Shown here: positions 23,657 through 31,886 of the stretch, one piece after another
Position numbering within the stretch: the first letter of the stretch is position 1
Layout: each line of letters opens with the position of its first letter
DNA from: Alphaproteobacteria bacterium UBA7314
GTDB taxonomy: Bacteria > Pseudomonadota > Alphaproteobacteria > MPNO01 > UBA830
Direction: 5' to 3'
DNA: 64,000 nucleotides
NCBI GenBank assembly: GCA_002471575.1
Contig: DKQG01000034.1
Coordinates: 102,571 to 166,570 of the forward strand
Made by a program: the position numbers and the translations under genes
The notes under the pieces: generated by a model
What the model saw: only the letters and a program-made list of their open reading frames with translations
The model's database searches: none
Told to the model about the DNA's origin: nothing

Positions 23657-25050
23657 TGGCCCAAAAAGACCTCAAACGCTTTTTCGCTCCGCGTAGCGTC
23701 GCCGTTATCGGCGCCTCCGCGAACAAGGGCCGACCGGGGCGGGTGGTTATCGAAAACATGCGTGCCAACGGCTACAAGGGTGACATTCACCCGGTCAATC
23801 CGCGCGGTGGTAAACTGCTCGGTCTTAGGGTTTTCAAAACGATCAAGGATCTGCCGAGTGGCATCGATCTTGCGATTGTAATCCTGCCGGCGCAGGCAAC
23901 GCCACAAGCGGTGCGCGATTGCGCGGCGCGGAATATCGGCTCGATCGTACTGGTGGCTGGTGGCTTCGCAGAGGTCGATCATGCCGGTGAAGATTTGCAG
24001 CAAGAACTGGCGCAGGCCTCCCGGGAGACCGGAGTACGTGTCCTTGGTCCCAATACGGCTGGCCATATCTCCACGCCGGCGGATTTTACTTCGAGCTTCT
24101 TTCCGCTGGGCGAGATACCGCGTGGCGGCATTTCGTATGTAGCGCAAACCGGCAATTTCACCGGAGCGATGATGAAGCACATTATGTCGGCGGAAAACTA
24201 TGGCGTCGCCCGTTGCATTGGGCTCGGCAACACAGTCGACATAGATGAAACCGACGTGTTCGAATTTCTCGCCACCGACAGACATACGAAGGCGATTTTT
24301 TTCTATCTAGAGAGCCTTCGCCGTCCCCGCGAATTCATTGAAATCGCTAAACAGGTGACACCCAAAAAACCGGTGATTGTCTTGAAAGGCGGTGCAACCG
24401 CCGACGGTGCCAAGGCGGCATTGTCGCATACCGCGTCAATGGGATCTGACGATCGGATTCTCGATGGAGCTTTGCGTCAGGCGGGCGTTGTCCGGATCGA
24501 CGAGTTTTCGCATCTGTTTCTTGCTGCGAAGGCGGTCGCCCCGATGCCCGTGCCGGCAGGCAATCGCGTTGGATTCGTATCGCCGTCGGGTGCCTTTATT
24601 GTTCATATCAGCGATCTATGCCGACAGCGCTTTAACCTGAGTTTCCCGGATCTGATGCCAAGGACGATGGATCGGCTGAGAGAAATCAGTCCGCCATTCA
24701 TCCGGCTCAGCAATCCGGTGGATATCTTTCCTAGCGCGACAGTCCACGGAATGGAGTTCGCTTATCGCGAGGCAATGGAGGCGGTGCTAACGGATCCCAA
24801 CGTCGATGCCGTGGTTTCGATCATGATTCTGACCAGGGAACTTGGCATGCCGTCACTCGATTTCATTCCCGAGTTGGCGAAGAAACACCCCAAAAAGCCC
24901 ATCTATATCTCTTTCAGCGGCGATCATGCCTGCAACGAGGAGGCGAAAGCGTTCCTCGAACCGCGCGGCGTGCCGACGTTTCCGCTAATCGAGGATGCGT
25001 TCAAGGCGCTTGACATTCTGGCGCAGGCACGGAAGTCCCTGAAGAAATGA
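23656..25050 (+). CDS. ADP-forming acyl-CoA synthetase, CoA-binding (alpha) subunit
   Basis: This 464-residue partner subunit has the CoA-binding Rossmann domain at the start (RSVAVIGASANKGRPGRVV), succinyl-CoA-synthetase-like domains after it, and the phospho-histidine segment KAALSHTASMGSDD at about 253-266, where the family usually has SHTGSLAG. The reactive His is kept. In many relatives alpha and beta are fused into one chain of about 700 residues; here they are separate with beta first. Its stop overlaps the thioesterase start by ATGA. Substrate preference cannot be read from sequence. Confidence 0.88.
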   Translation: MAQKDLKRFFAPRSVAVIGASANKGRPGRVVIENMRANGYKGDIHPVNPRGGKLLGLRVFKTIKDLPSGIDLAIVILPAQATPQAVRDCAARNIGSIVLVAGGFAEVDHAGEDLQQELAQASRETGVRVLGPNTAGHISTPADFTSSFFPLGEIPRGGISYVAQTGNFTGAMMKHIMSAENYGVARCIGLGNTVDIDETDVFEFLATDRHTKAIFFYLESLRRPREFIEIAKQVTPKKPVIVLKGGATADGAKAALSHTASMGSDDRILDGALRQAGVVRIDEFSHLFLAAKAVAPMPVPAGNRVGFVSPSGAFIVHISDLCRQRFNLSFPDLMPRTMDRLREISPPFIRLSNPVDIFPSATVHGMEFAYREAMEAVLTDPNVDAVVSIMILTRELGMPSLDFIPELAKKHPKKPIYISFSGDHACNEEAKAFLEPRGVPTFPLIEDAFKALDILAQARKSLKK

Positions 25051-25532
25051 CCGTGAATGACGGCCTGCCGGAAATCTGGCGGGAAGCCGTGCGGCCGGAT
25101 TGGTGCGACTATAACAACCACCTTAACATGTCCTACTACATCCTGATCTTCGATCACGGAACGGACAGGTTCCATGCAGAACTGGGATTGGACAAAGACT
25201 ATCGTCTCAGTGCCGGTTGCTCGACCTTCGCGGTCGAAACCCATACGAACTACCTCGCGGAAGTCTATGAAGGCGACGAGGTCCGCGTAACGACGCAGCT
25301 TCTCGACTTCGATGAAAAACGGCTCCACTACTTCCACCGGATGTATCACGCGGGCCGGGGGTTTCTGTCCGCGACTACGGAAATCATGGCCGTGCATGTC
25401 GATCTGGATGAGCGCAAGGTCGTGCCCATGCCTGACCATATTCAGGCTAAGGCCGCGGAATTGTTCGCGGTACATAAGGATCTGCCCCGTCCTGAACAGG
25501 TCGGCCGCACCATTAGCATCGTCCGCAAATAG
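25047..25532 (+). CDS. Hotdog-fold acyl-CoA thioesterase
   Basis: This 161-residue protein has the 4-hydroxybenzoyl-CoA thioesterase-like hotdog fold: DWCDYNNHLNMSYY carries the active-site Asp/Asn-His region, FAVETHTNYLAEVYEGDEV the central strand region and VTTQLLDFDEKRLHYFHRMY the long beta strands. Its pattern resembles thioesterases linked to carnitine and betaine catabolism (betainyl-CoA thioesterase type), recalled from memory. Being coupled to an ADP-forming acyl-CoA synthetase suggests it releases or proof-reads the same CoA ester; this is inference. Confidence 0.85.
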   Translation: MTVNDGLPEIWREAVRPDWCDYNNHLNMSYYILIFDHGTDRFHAELGLDKDYRLSAGCSTFAVETHTNYLAEVYEGDEVRVTTQLLDFDEKRLHYFHRMYHAGRGFLSATTEIMAVHVDLDERKVVPMPDHIQAKAAELFAVHKDLPRPEQVGRTISIVRK

Positions 25533-25661
25533 ACGTTATGTCGCGAAATATGTCTTTTCCCGCCCGCCGGGACAGGATAAATGTAGAACGATGGTCTTCA
25601 AGCTTTTGAGTCCATTCTGTTATTTCTGGTGCGGCCGAGGGGCTGCGCGGGGAGTACGGGC

Positions 25662-27425
25662 GTGACTAGCCAGACGCTGCTGGAGCCGGTGCGCCGGTTC
25701 GTCCGCAACAAGCAGCTCATCATGATTATTCTGGCGACGGTGACAGGTGCCGCTGCCGCTTTCGGTGCCGTGTTGTTTCGCGAAACCGTGGTCCTCATTC
25801 AAACTGCCACGTTCGGCGCTTCTCTCGAAAATTCGACGAATGTCATTCAGAACTTGCCAGGCTGGCAGGTGGTAACGGTACCGACGATCGGCGGCCTGCT
25901 GATCGGTCTGTTCGTTTACTACTTCATGCCGGGTAAGCGCGGACGCGGTGTGGCCGATGTCATGGAGTCGGTAGCGCTCCGATCGGGAGCGATCTCACTG
26001 AGGGCTGGACTTGGCGCCGCGGCGGTTAGCGCCGCGTCGATCGGGGTCGGTGCTTCGGTTGGTCGTGAAGGTCCGGTTGTGCATTTGGGTGCGACTTTGT
26101 CGTCGTTCGTGGCGACCAAATTACGGCTCAGCCGTTCCCAAGCCGTGACGCTTCTGGGATGCGGGGTGGCCTCTGCGGTCGCAGCCTCGTTCAACGCGCC
26201 TATTGCCGGGGTGTTTTTCGCACTGGAAGTCGTGATCGGGCACTATGCGCTCAGCGCCTTTGCGCCGATCGTGATCGCCGGGGTGATCGGGACGATTATT
26301 TCTCGGGTCTATTTCGGCGATTTTCCGGCCTTTATCGTGCCCGACCAGTCCCTGGTTTCATTTTGGGAATTTCCCGCTTTTGCACTGCTGGGCGTGGTCT
26401 GCGCTCTGACGGCGATCATTTTCCTGCGGTCAGTCGCCGTGGCGAGCGACATCGCCGCCAAGATACCCATCGTCCCATACTTAAAGACGATGGCGGGCGG
26501 CTTCTGCGTAGGTGTAATTGCGCTGGCGTTCCCGGAAGTTATGGGGGTCGGCTACGAAGCAACCGATAAGGCGCTGAACGGTAGGTATGAACTTGCCATA
26601 CTGATTGCGCTGCTGGCGGCAAAGGTCGCTGCGACGGCAATCAGTGTTGGCGCAGGATTTGGAGGCGGCGTATTCGCGCCGTCTATGTTCATGGGGGCGA
26701 TGGTCGGTGGAGCGTTCGGTATGATAGCCACCCAGATCTTCCCGGAGCTATCTTCAGGGCATTCGGCGTACACGCTAGTCGGTCTTGGCGCGGTTTCTGG
26801 CGCCGTCCTCGGAGCACCTATTTCGACCATTCTGATCGTGTTCGAACTGACAGCCGACTATGCACTTACAATCGCCGTGATGGTGGCCGTGGTAATTGCA
26901 TCGGTCATTACCCAGCAGGTACGTGGAAATTCCTTTTTTACCTGGCAGCTGGAACGGCGCGGGATCAATGTCCGCGGCGGCCGCGAAACCGGCCTGATGG
27001 CGATGACCAAGGTAGAAAACGTCATGAGCCTCAAGTACACGCCTGTGATGCAGGAACTAAACATCAACGGTGTCCGCGAGAAACTGCTGACTGCACCGCA
27101 CGGCGAGCTGTTCGTCGTTGATGAAAACGGCGCGTTGACCGGTACCATCACCCTGGAAGATCTTGCCGACGGGGCATTCGATCATTCCATCGACGATGTG
27201 GTGAACGCCCGCGACGTCGCGCGCCTGCATCCGCCGGTTCTGGAGGCGGAGGCGAGCCTGGATCACGCGCTAAAGATGATGCAGGACACCGGCGAGGAAC
27301 ATGTTGCGGTGGTCGAAAACCGCGACTCCATGAAATTGGTTGGTTTTATCCACGAAATCGATGTGATGTTTGTATACAACCGCGCGCTACTCGAAGCACG
27401 GCGGGAAGAACGGGGCGAATTATAG
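25662..27425 (+). CDS. ClC-type chloride channel/antiporter with CBS domains
   Basis: This 587-residue membrane protein is a voltage-gated chloride channel family member. About ten hydrophobic segments cover residues 20-430. Selectivity motifs are recognisable: GREGPVVHLGA at about 134-144 with the gating Glu136, and GGGVFAPSMFMGAMVGGAFG for the third anion-binding loop. The first motif is GRGVADVM rather than the classic GSGIP. Two CBS domains follow (about 455-575), probably sensing nucleotides. GTG at 25662 was chosen because GGGGAG lies before it; an in-frame GTG at 25629 is 11 codons upstream. It stands apart from the thioesterase by 129 bases and may have its own promoter. Confidence 0.92.
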   Translation: MTSQTLLEPVRRFVRNKQLIMIILATVTGAAAAFGAVLFRETVVLIQTATFGASLENSTNVIQNLPGWQVVTVPTIGGLLIGLFVYYFMPGKRGRGVADVMESVALRSGAISLRAGLGAAAVSAASIGVGASVGREGPVVHLGATLSSFVATKLRLSRSQAVTLLGCGVASAVAASFNAPIAGVFFALEVVIGHYALSAFAPIVIAGVIGTIISRVYFGDFPAFIVPDQSLVSFWEFPAFALLGVVCALTAIIFLRSVAVASDIAAKIPIVPYLKTMAGGFCVGVIALAFPEVMGVGYEATDKALNGRYELAILIALLAAKVAATAISVGAGFGGGVFAPSMFMGAMVGGAFGMIATQIFPELSSGHSAYTLVGLGAVSGAVLGAPISTILIVFELTADYALTIAVMVAVVIASVITQQVRGNSFFTWQLERRGINVRGGRETGLMAMTKVENVMSLKYTPVMQELNINGVREKLLTAPHGELFVVDENGALTGTITLEDLADGAFDHSIDDVVNARDVARLHPPVLEAEASLDHALKMMQDTGEEHVAVVENRDSMKLVGFIHEIDVMFVYNRALLEARREERGEL

Positions 27426-27937
27426 AAAGGTGGCGCCGGTCAATCCCGGGTGGATTGGTCGACATTCAAATCGCGTGTCGAAATGCCGTCGCTGCTCTAT
27501 TCGAAGGCCCCAATAGCGTTTGCCGTACCGCCTGAGCCACGACGAGCAACGGTTGCTTTGGCGCTAGATGTTTTGAATTACCGAGTTCCAGAGGTTTGAC
27601 GCTGCGGGCTTGCGGACCGCGACAGGTTGAAGCCCGTATCGTGATCATATGCAACAATTTCGACGGGTATTTTTTGCCATCGGCGCTTTCAATTTTCACA
27701 GGATGAATATCGAAGATGACGTAGCCCACGGTTACGATCAGGTCCATGCTGTCTGGTAAGACGCCGGTGCCCTCCGATGTGGTGCCAAACGTGCCCGCGA
27801 TCCTTGCTTCGCCGGGAGCTGTCGGTAACTCTCACAATCGCTTCGAAATTTCCTCCCGCATTCTGTGGTGCCGACGCCGGGGGAGCCGCAAGACAAATCA
27901 CCAACAAAACCATACCGATGACGCAAAATCTTTTCAT
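27424..27937 (-). pseudogene. Decayed S1C-family (trypsin-like) serine protease gene
   Basis: The minus strand starts with a clear signal peptide (MKRFCVIGMVLLVICLAAPP) and then breaks into several frames. In order they read FEAIVRV, then PGEARIAGTFGTTSEGTGVL and IVTVGYVIFDIHPVKIESAD in a second frame, VAYDHDTGFNLSRS in a third, and SVKPLELGNSKHLAPKQPLL back in the second. This is the order of an alphaproteobacterial serine-protease-like domain (GNGVxID...LTIGYLI...VVAYDxxTGFGLLR...PLxLGDS). At least three frameshifts are needed, and the end abuts the ClC stop, so the C-terminus is lost. Convergent with clc. Confidence 0.72.
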
Positions 27938-28096
27938 GACCCCATTCCCCACATGTTGGGATAAACCCTATTCGTCGACGCTTTCCTGACCAAACTGGGC
28001 CGCACCTGCTCCGGACTTTGTGACCGTTCCGGTATTCGATTCGGATTTTGTGCCATTCGTCGCCAAACGATGCCGCCAGACTGATATAATCGTCCC

Positions 28097-30355
28097 ATGA
28101 ACAACCACTCCTTGCCCCAACCGGAGGCCGGCGCACGTCCGGCGCAGCCTTATCTGAACGGTCTAAACGACCCGCAGTGCGATGCGGTCGAGAGCGTCGA
28201 CGGTCCGCTGCTGGTATTGGCTGGCGCTGGAACCGGGAAAACAAGGGTGCTGACCACCCGTATCGGTCATATTCTGATGACCCGGCGCGCCTGGCCGAAC
28301 CAGATATTGGCCGTCACATTTACCAATAAGGCGGCTCGCGAGATGCGAGATCGGGTTGCCGGCATGATCGGCGGCGCCACAGAAGGGCTGTGGATCGGGA
28401 CCTTCCACGCGATTGCGGCGCGTATTCTGCGCCGTCATGTGGAGGTCGTGGGACTAAAGTCGAATTTCACCATCCTCGATCAGGATGACCAGATCCGGTT
28501 AATTAAGCAGATCATAGAGGCCGAAGAAATCGACGATAAACGCTGGCCCGCTCGGGCAGTGCATGCCGCTATCGAACGCTTCAAGGACCGCGGACTGACG
28601 CCCGATAAGGTCAGCGTCGCCGAAGCGGGTGACATAGCGGACGGCCGCATCGGCGAGTTATACAAAATATATCAGGATCGGCTGGTCATCCTGAATGCTG
28701 CCGATTTCGGCGACTTGCTTTTGCACTGCCTGACTGTATTCACGACGCGTCCCGAAGTGCTGGAGGAGTATCAGCGCCAGTTTCATTACATCTTGGTCGA
28801 CGAGTACCAGGATTCAAACGTGTCGCAGTATTTGTGGCTGCGTCTGCTGGCGCAGGGTCGCAAAAATATCTGCTGTGTCGGCGATGACGACCAGTCAATT
28901 TACAGCTGGCGGGGTGCAGAGGTCGGTAACATTCTGCGGTTTGAAAAGGATTTTCCCGGTGCGAAGGTGATCCGGTTGGAACAGAACTACCGGTCTACCC
29001 AACAGATACTGAGCGCCGCGTCGCATTTGATCGCCGTCAATCAGGGTCGGCTTGGGAAGACGCTGTGGACCGAAGCAGAGGGTGGCGAACCGATCCGGGT
29101 CCACGCTGTGTGGGACGGCGAGTCCGAGGCCCGGTTAGTCGGCGACGAGATTGAAAACCTGCAACGGGACGGCGAGTCTCCGAACGAAATTGCAATTCTG
29201 GTTCGGGCCAGTTTTCAGATGCGCGAGTTCGAGGAACGCTTGATCACGCTTGGCGTGCCGTACCGTGTCGTGGGCGGTCCACGCTTTTACGAACGGGCCG
29301 AAATTCGCGATGCAATCGCCTATCTGCGGGTGATTGCCCAACCCAATGACGATCTGGCGTTGGAGCGCATTATCAATACGCCGAGGCGTGGTCTGGGAAC
29401 TGCCACACTTCAGGCGATGCACGGGCACGCGCGGGCGCTGGGGATATCGCTGCATGAATCGGCGCTTCAGCTGATCGAGACGGACGAACTGAAACCGCAG
29501 GCACGGTCGTCATTGCGTCGGATCATCGAGGATTTCGCCCGCTGGCGCGCTCAGGCGCAAGCGGTTGACCATATCGAGCTTGCCGAGGCCGTGCTCGACG
29601 AATCCGGTTATACCGGCATGTGGATGACAAGCAATTCGGCGGATGCGCCGGGGCGGCTTGAAAACCTGAAGGAACTCGTTTCCGCGCTTAATGAATTTGA
29701 ATCGCTTGGTGGATTTCTGGAACACATCAGTCTGGTGATGGACCGCGACAACAACACGGCCGGCGAGATGGTCAGCCTGATGACTCTTCATGCAGCGAAA
29801 GGGCTGGAATTCAACAACGTGTTTTTGCCGGGATGGGAAGAAGAGGTGTTTCCCAACCGCCGCTCTGTCGATGATGGTGGCGGTGCCGCGCTCGAAGAGG
29901 AACGCCGGCTGGCCTATGTCGGACTTACGCGAGCCAGACGCCGAGTGTGGATATGCCATGCCTCCAGCCGCCGGGTCTACAACCAGTGGCTCGCCTGCGC
30001 GCCGTCCCGGTTCATCGACGAACTGCCGGAAGATCTTGTCGAACATCAAATGGAAGCCGGTTTGCATGGTGGGGTGGCGGAACCCGGTCTGGAGGTGCTC
30101 GAAGAAAACTGCGGAAATGGCGGTGCGGGCCGTGGACCAGGTTTTTGGCGTATGCGCGACAATAAGGGAAGCGCGTCGCGGGCGCCGTTCGGAGGTGAGG
30201 TGTCTACGGTAAACTCGATTGCCATCGGGGTGCGGATATTCCATCAGAAATTTGGCTACGGCACCGTGGTCTCCAATGATGGCGGCAAGCTCGAAATCGA
30301 CTTCGAGAAAGCGGGTACCAAGAAAGTTCTCGAAAGCTTCGTGGAACCGGCATGA
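28097..30355 (+). CDS. uvrD: ATP-dependent DNA helicase UvrD/PcrA
   Basis: This 752-residue superfamily 1A helicase unwinds DNA 3' to 5' in nucleotide-excision repair, mismatch repair and replication restart. Motif I (Walker A) is AGAGTGKT at 42-49, motif Ia AVTFTNKAAREM, motif II VDEYQDSN at about 234-241, motif III GDDDQSIYSWRGA, motif IV EQNYRST, motif V MTLHAAKGLEF and motif VI EEERRLAYVGLTRAR. The C-terminus ends with the GxxVxHxxFGxGTV-type domain (GVRIFHQKFGYGTVVS) that binds RNA polymerase in PcrA/UvrD. The stop overlaps prmA by four bases. uvrD versus pcrA naming is arbitrary here. Confidence 0.95.
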   Translation: MNNHSLPQPEAGARPAQPYLNGLNDPQCDAVESVDGPLLVLAGAGTGKTRVLTTRIGHILMTRRAWPNQILAVTFTNKAAREMRDRVAGMIGGATEGLWIGTFHAIAARILRRHVEVVGLKSNFTILDQDDQIRLIKQIIEAEEIDDKRWPARAVHAAIERFKDRGLTPDKVSVAEAGDIADGRIGELYKIYQDRLVILNAADFGDLLLHCLTVFTTRPEVLEEYQRQFHYILVDEYQDSNVSQYLWLRLLAQGRKNICCVGDDDQSIYSWRGAEVGNILRFEKDFPGAKVIRLEQNYRSTQQILSAASHLIAVNQGRLGKTLWTEAEGGEPIRVHAVWDGESEARLVGDEIENLQRDGESPNEIAILVRASFQMREFEERLITLGVPYRVVGGPRFYERAEIRDAIAYLRVIAQPNDDLALERIINTPRRGLGTATLQAMHGHARALGISLHESALQLIETDELKPQARSSLRRIIEDFARWRAQAQAVDHIELAEAVLDESGYTGMWMTSNSADAPGRLENLKELVSALNEFESLGGFLEHISLVMDRDNNTAGEMVSLMTLHAAKGLEFNNVFLPGWEEEVFPNRRSVDDGGGAALEEERRLAYVGLTRARRRVWICHASSRRVYNQWLACAPSRFIDELPEDLVEHQMEAGLHGGVAEPGLEVLEENCGNGGAGRGPGFWRMRDNKGSASRAPFGGEVSTVNSIAIGVRIFHQKFGYGTVVSNDGGKLEIDFEKAGTKKVLESFVEPA

Positions 30356-31248
30356 CCGCCGAAGGGGGAGCGTTCGGCGATATCTGGCAGATTGATATCG
30401 CACTGCTTGCCAAATCCTCGGTCGAACCGATCGAAGCGGCGTTAGAAGATATTGCGATCGGACTATCCAGTTTTGAGATTATCGGAACGCCCGGTTGGCG
30501 CGTTACGGCCTACACAGCGGGGGAACCCGACCGGGCGAATCTAATCGCGCGGTTGAGCGCAGCCGCGGCGAAGGCGGACATGACGTTGCCAGAAGTCGAC
30601 GTTTCGCCGGTGATCGAAAGAGACTGGGTTGCGGAAGTTGAACGTGCGCTTGCACCCATTCATGTCGGGTCCTACTGCGTGTACGGATCCCATGTGACGG
30701 AGCCACCGCCTGATGGGGCCATAGCAATCCAGATCGATGCTGGGCAGGCATTCGGCACTGGCAATCACGAAACCACTAGGAGCTGCCTACAATCCATCGA
30801 ATCAGTTTGTGCAGATCACGCGCCGTCCAATCCGCTGGATATCGGCACCGGCAGCGGTATTCTGGCCATTGCGCTCGCTAAGCGCCTTGGCAATGTTGTG
30901 ACCGCCAGTGACAACGATCCGATCGCGGTCGATGTGGCTGCTGAGAACGCCAAACTGAACGGTGTCGGCGAGATGATTGATTTTCATCTGGCGGAAGGTT
31001 TGGACCTTCCCGGGCTTCAGGAAAAAGCCCCCTACGATCTGATTGTCGCGAATATCGTCGCCAATCCCTTGATTGCTCTGTCAGTTGATATCGCGGGCGC
31101 GCTTGCAGTCACCGGTCGCATCGTGTTGTCCGGCATACTGCTGGACCAGGCGGAAGAGGTTGCGGCGTCGTATGCCGAAAACGGGCTCAGATTGACCGAA
31201 CGGATCGAAATGGACGACTGGGCAACACTGACACTCAGTCGAATCTAG
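30352..31248 (+). CDS. prmA: Ribosomal protein L11 methyltransferase PrmA
   Basis: This 298-residue enzyme trimethylates ribosomal protein L11 using SAM. It has the N-terminal substrate-recognition region, the FGTGNHETTRSCLQ segment, SAM-binding DIGTGSGILAIAL from residue 163, and the N(I/L)xANPL motif as NIVANPL at 234-240. Length is normal. It is translationally coupled to uvrD by ATGA. Its stop codon overlaps the end of a minus-strand IalB pseudogene. Confidence 0.94.
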   Translation: MTAEGGAFGDIWQIDIALLAKSSVEPIEAALEDIAIGLSSFEIIGTPGWRVTAYTAGEPDRANLIARLSAAAAKADMTLPEVDVSPVIERDWVAEVERALAPIHVGSYCVYGSHVTEPPPDGAIAIQIDAGQAFGTGNHETTRSCLQSIESVCADHAPSNPLDIGTGSGILAIALAKRLGNVVTASDNDPIAVDVAAENAKLNGVGEMIDFHLAEGLDLPGLQEKAPYDLIVANIVANPLIALSVDIAGALAVTGRIVLSGILLDQAEEVAASYAENGLRLTERIEMDDWATLTLSRI

Positions 31249-31753
31249 TTCTTTTCCAGCTCGACAAATCCGTCGCCGAGTCTCTCAAGCGAGAATTCGA
31301 CGCGCAGCGGCCGACCGTTGGGCTGTCGAAAAATCACGCGGCCATTCTAACCATCTAAAATATGGGGCGGACATCTTCGCTGACTGGTAACTGGCCCCGG
31401 CAACCATTCACGTTGGATAGGCGTGGCTGAAAACGGACGAGTTCCCTCGCGTCAACCTATAGCGTTAATCCCGCCAGCAGCAATCTGCCGAGCGGCACGG
31501 TTACTGCGGCGAAATAAGTTTTTTCCGTGGCTGGACGGGCGATGGAAACGTCTAAGATGCGCTTGCCACTCTGGCGCAGGACAATGTTCTCAAACAATAC
31601 GCCGCGCTGGAGCGCATCGTTCTTTGACTGGCGGAAGGTGACGGCTCAGTCGCCGAATTTCCTGTCGGCGGGCGATAGGTTTTATGGGATTGCGGGAGAG
31701 AGGGTGGCAGCAATAAAGGCGGCCGCTACAAGAATGAGATCTCTAATGTTCAT
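31245..31753 (-). pseudogene. Pseudogene of an invasion-associated locus B (IalB) family protein
   Basis: A secretion-signal start MNIRDLILVAAAFIAATLSP runs to a TAA; the same frame goes on RKFGD, a TGA where the family has Trp (GDW), then AVTFRQSKNDALQRGVLFEN, IVLRQSGKRILDVSIARP, VTVPLGRLLLAGLTL, a TAG, VDARELVRFQPRLSNVNGC and PVSEDVRPIF, another TAG, and after one frameshift VIFRQPNGRPLRVEFSLERL to a normal stop. This covers the whole IalB domain in order (GDW, core strands, VPLGxxLPAGL, NGCxxxLPV, final beta strand). Five in-frame stops and one frameshift make it clearly dead. It occupies the gap between prmA and the aminopeptidase. Confidence 0.82.
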
Positions 31754-31886
31754 TACTCGCTTACCCTGATTACAACGATATTTCTCTACCACGTCGGCAA
31801 ACTGCGGCATGTCAGGGGACATTCGCAATCTTATCGCCTCGGTATTATCATTGGAGATACGGAAGGTTAAGGCCTGCCGTCTGCAC

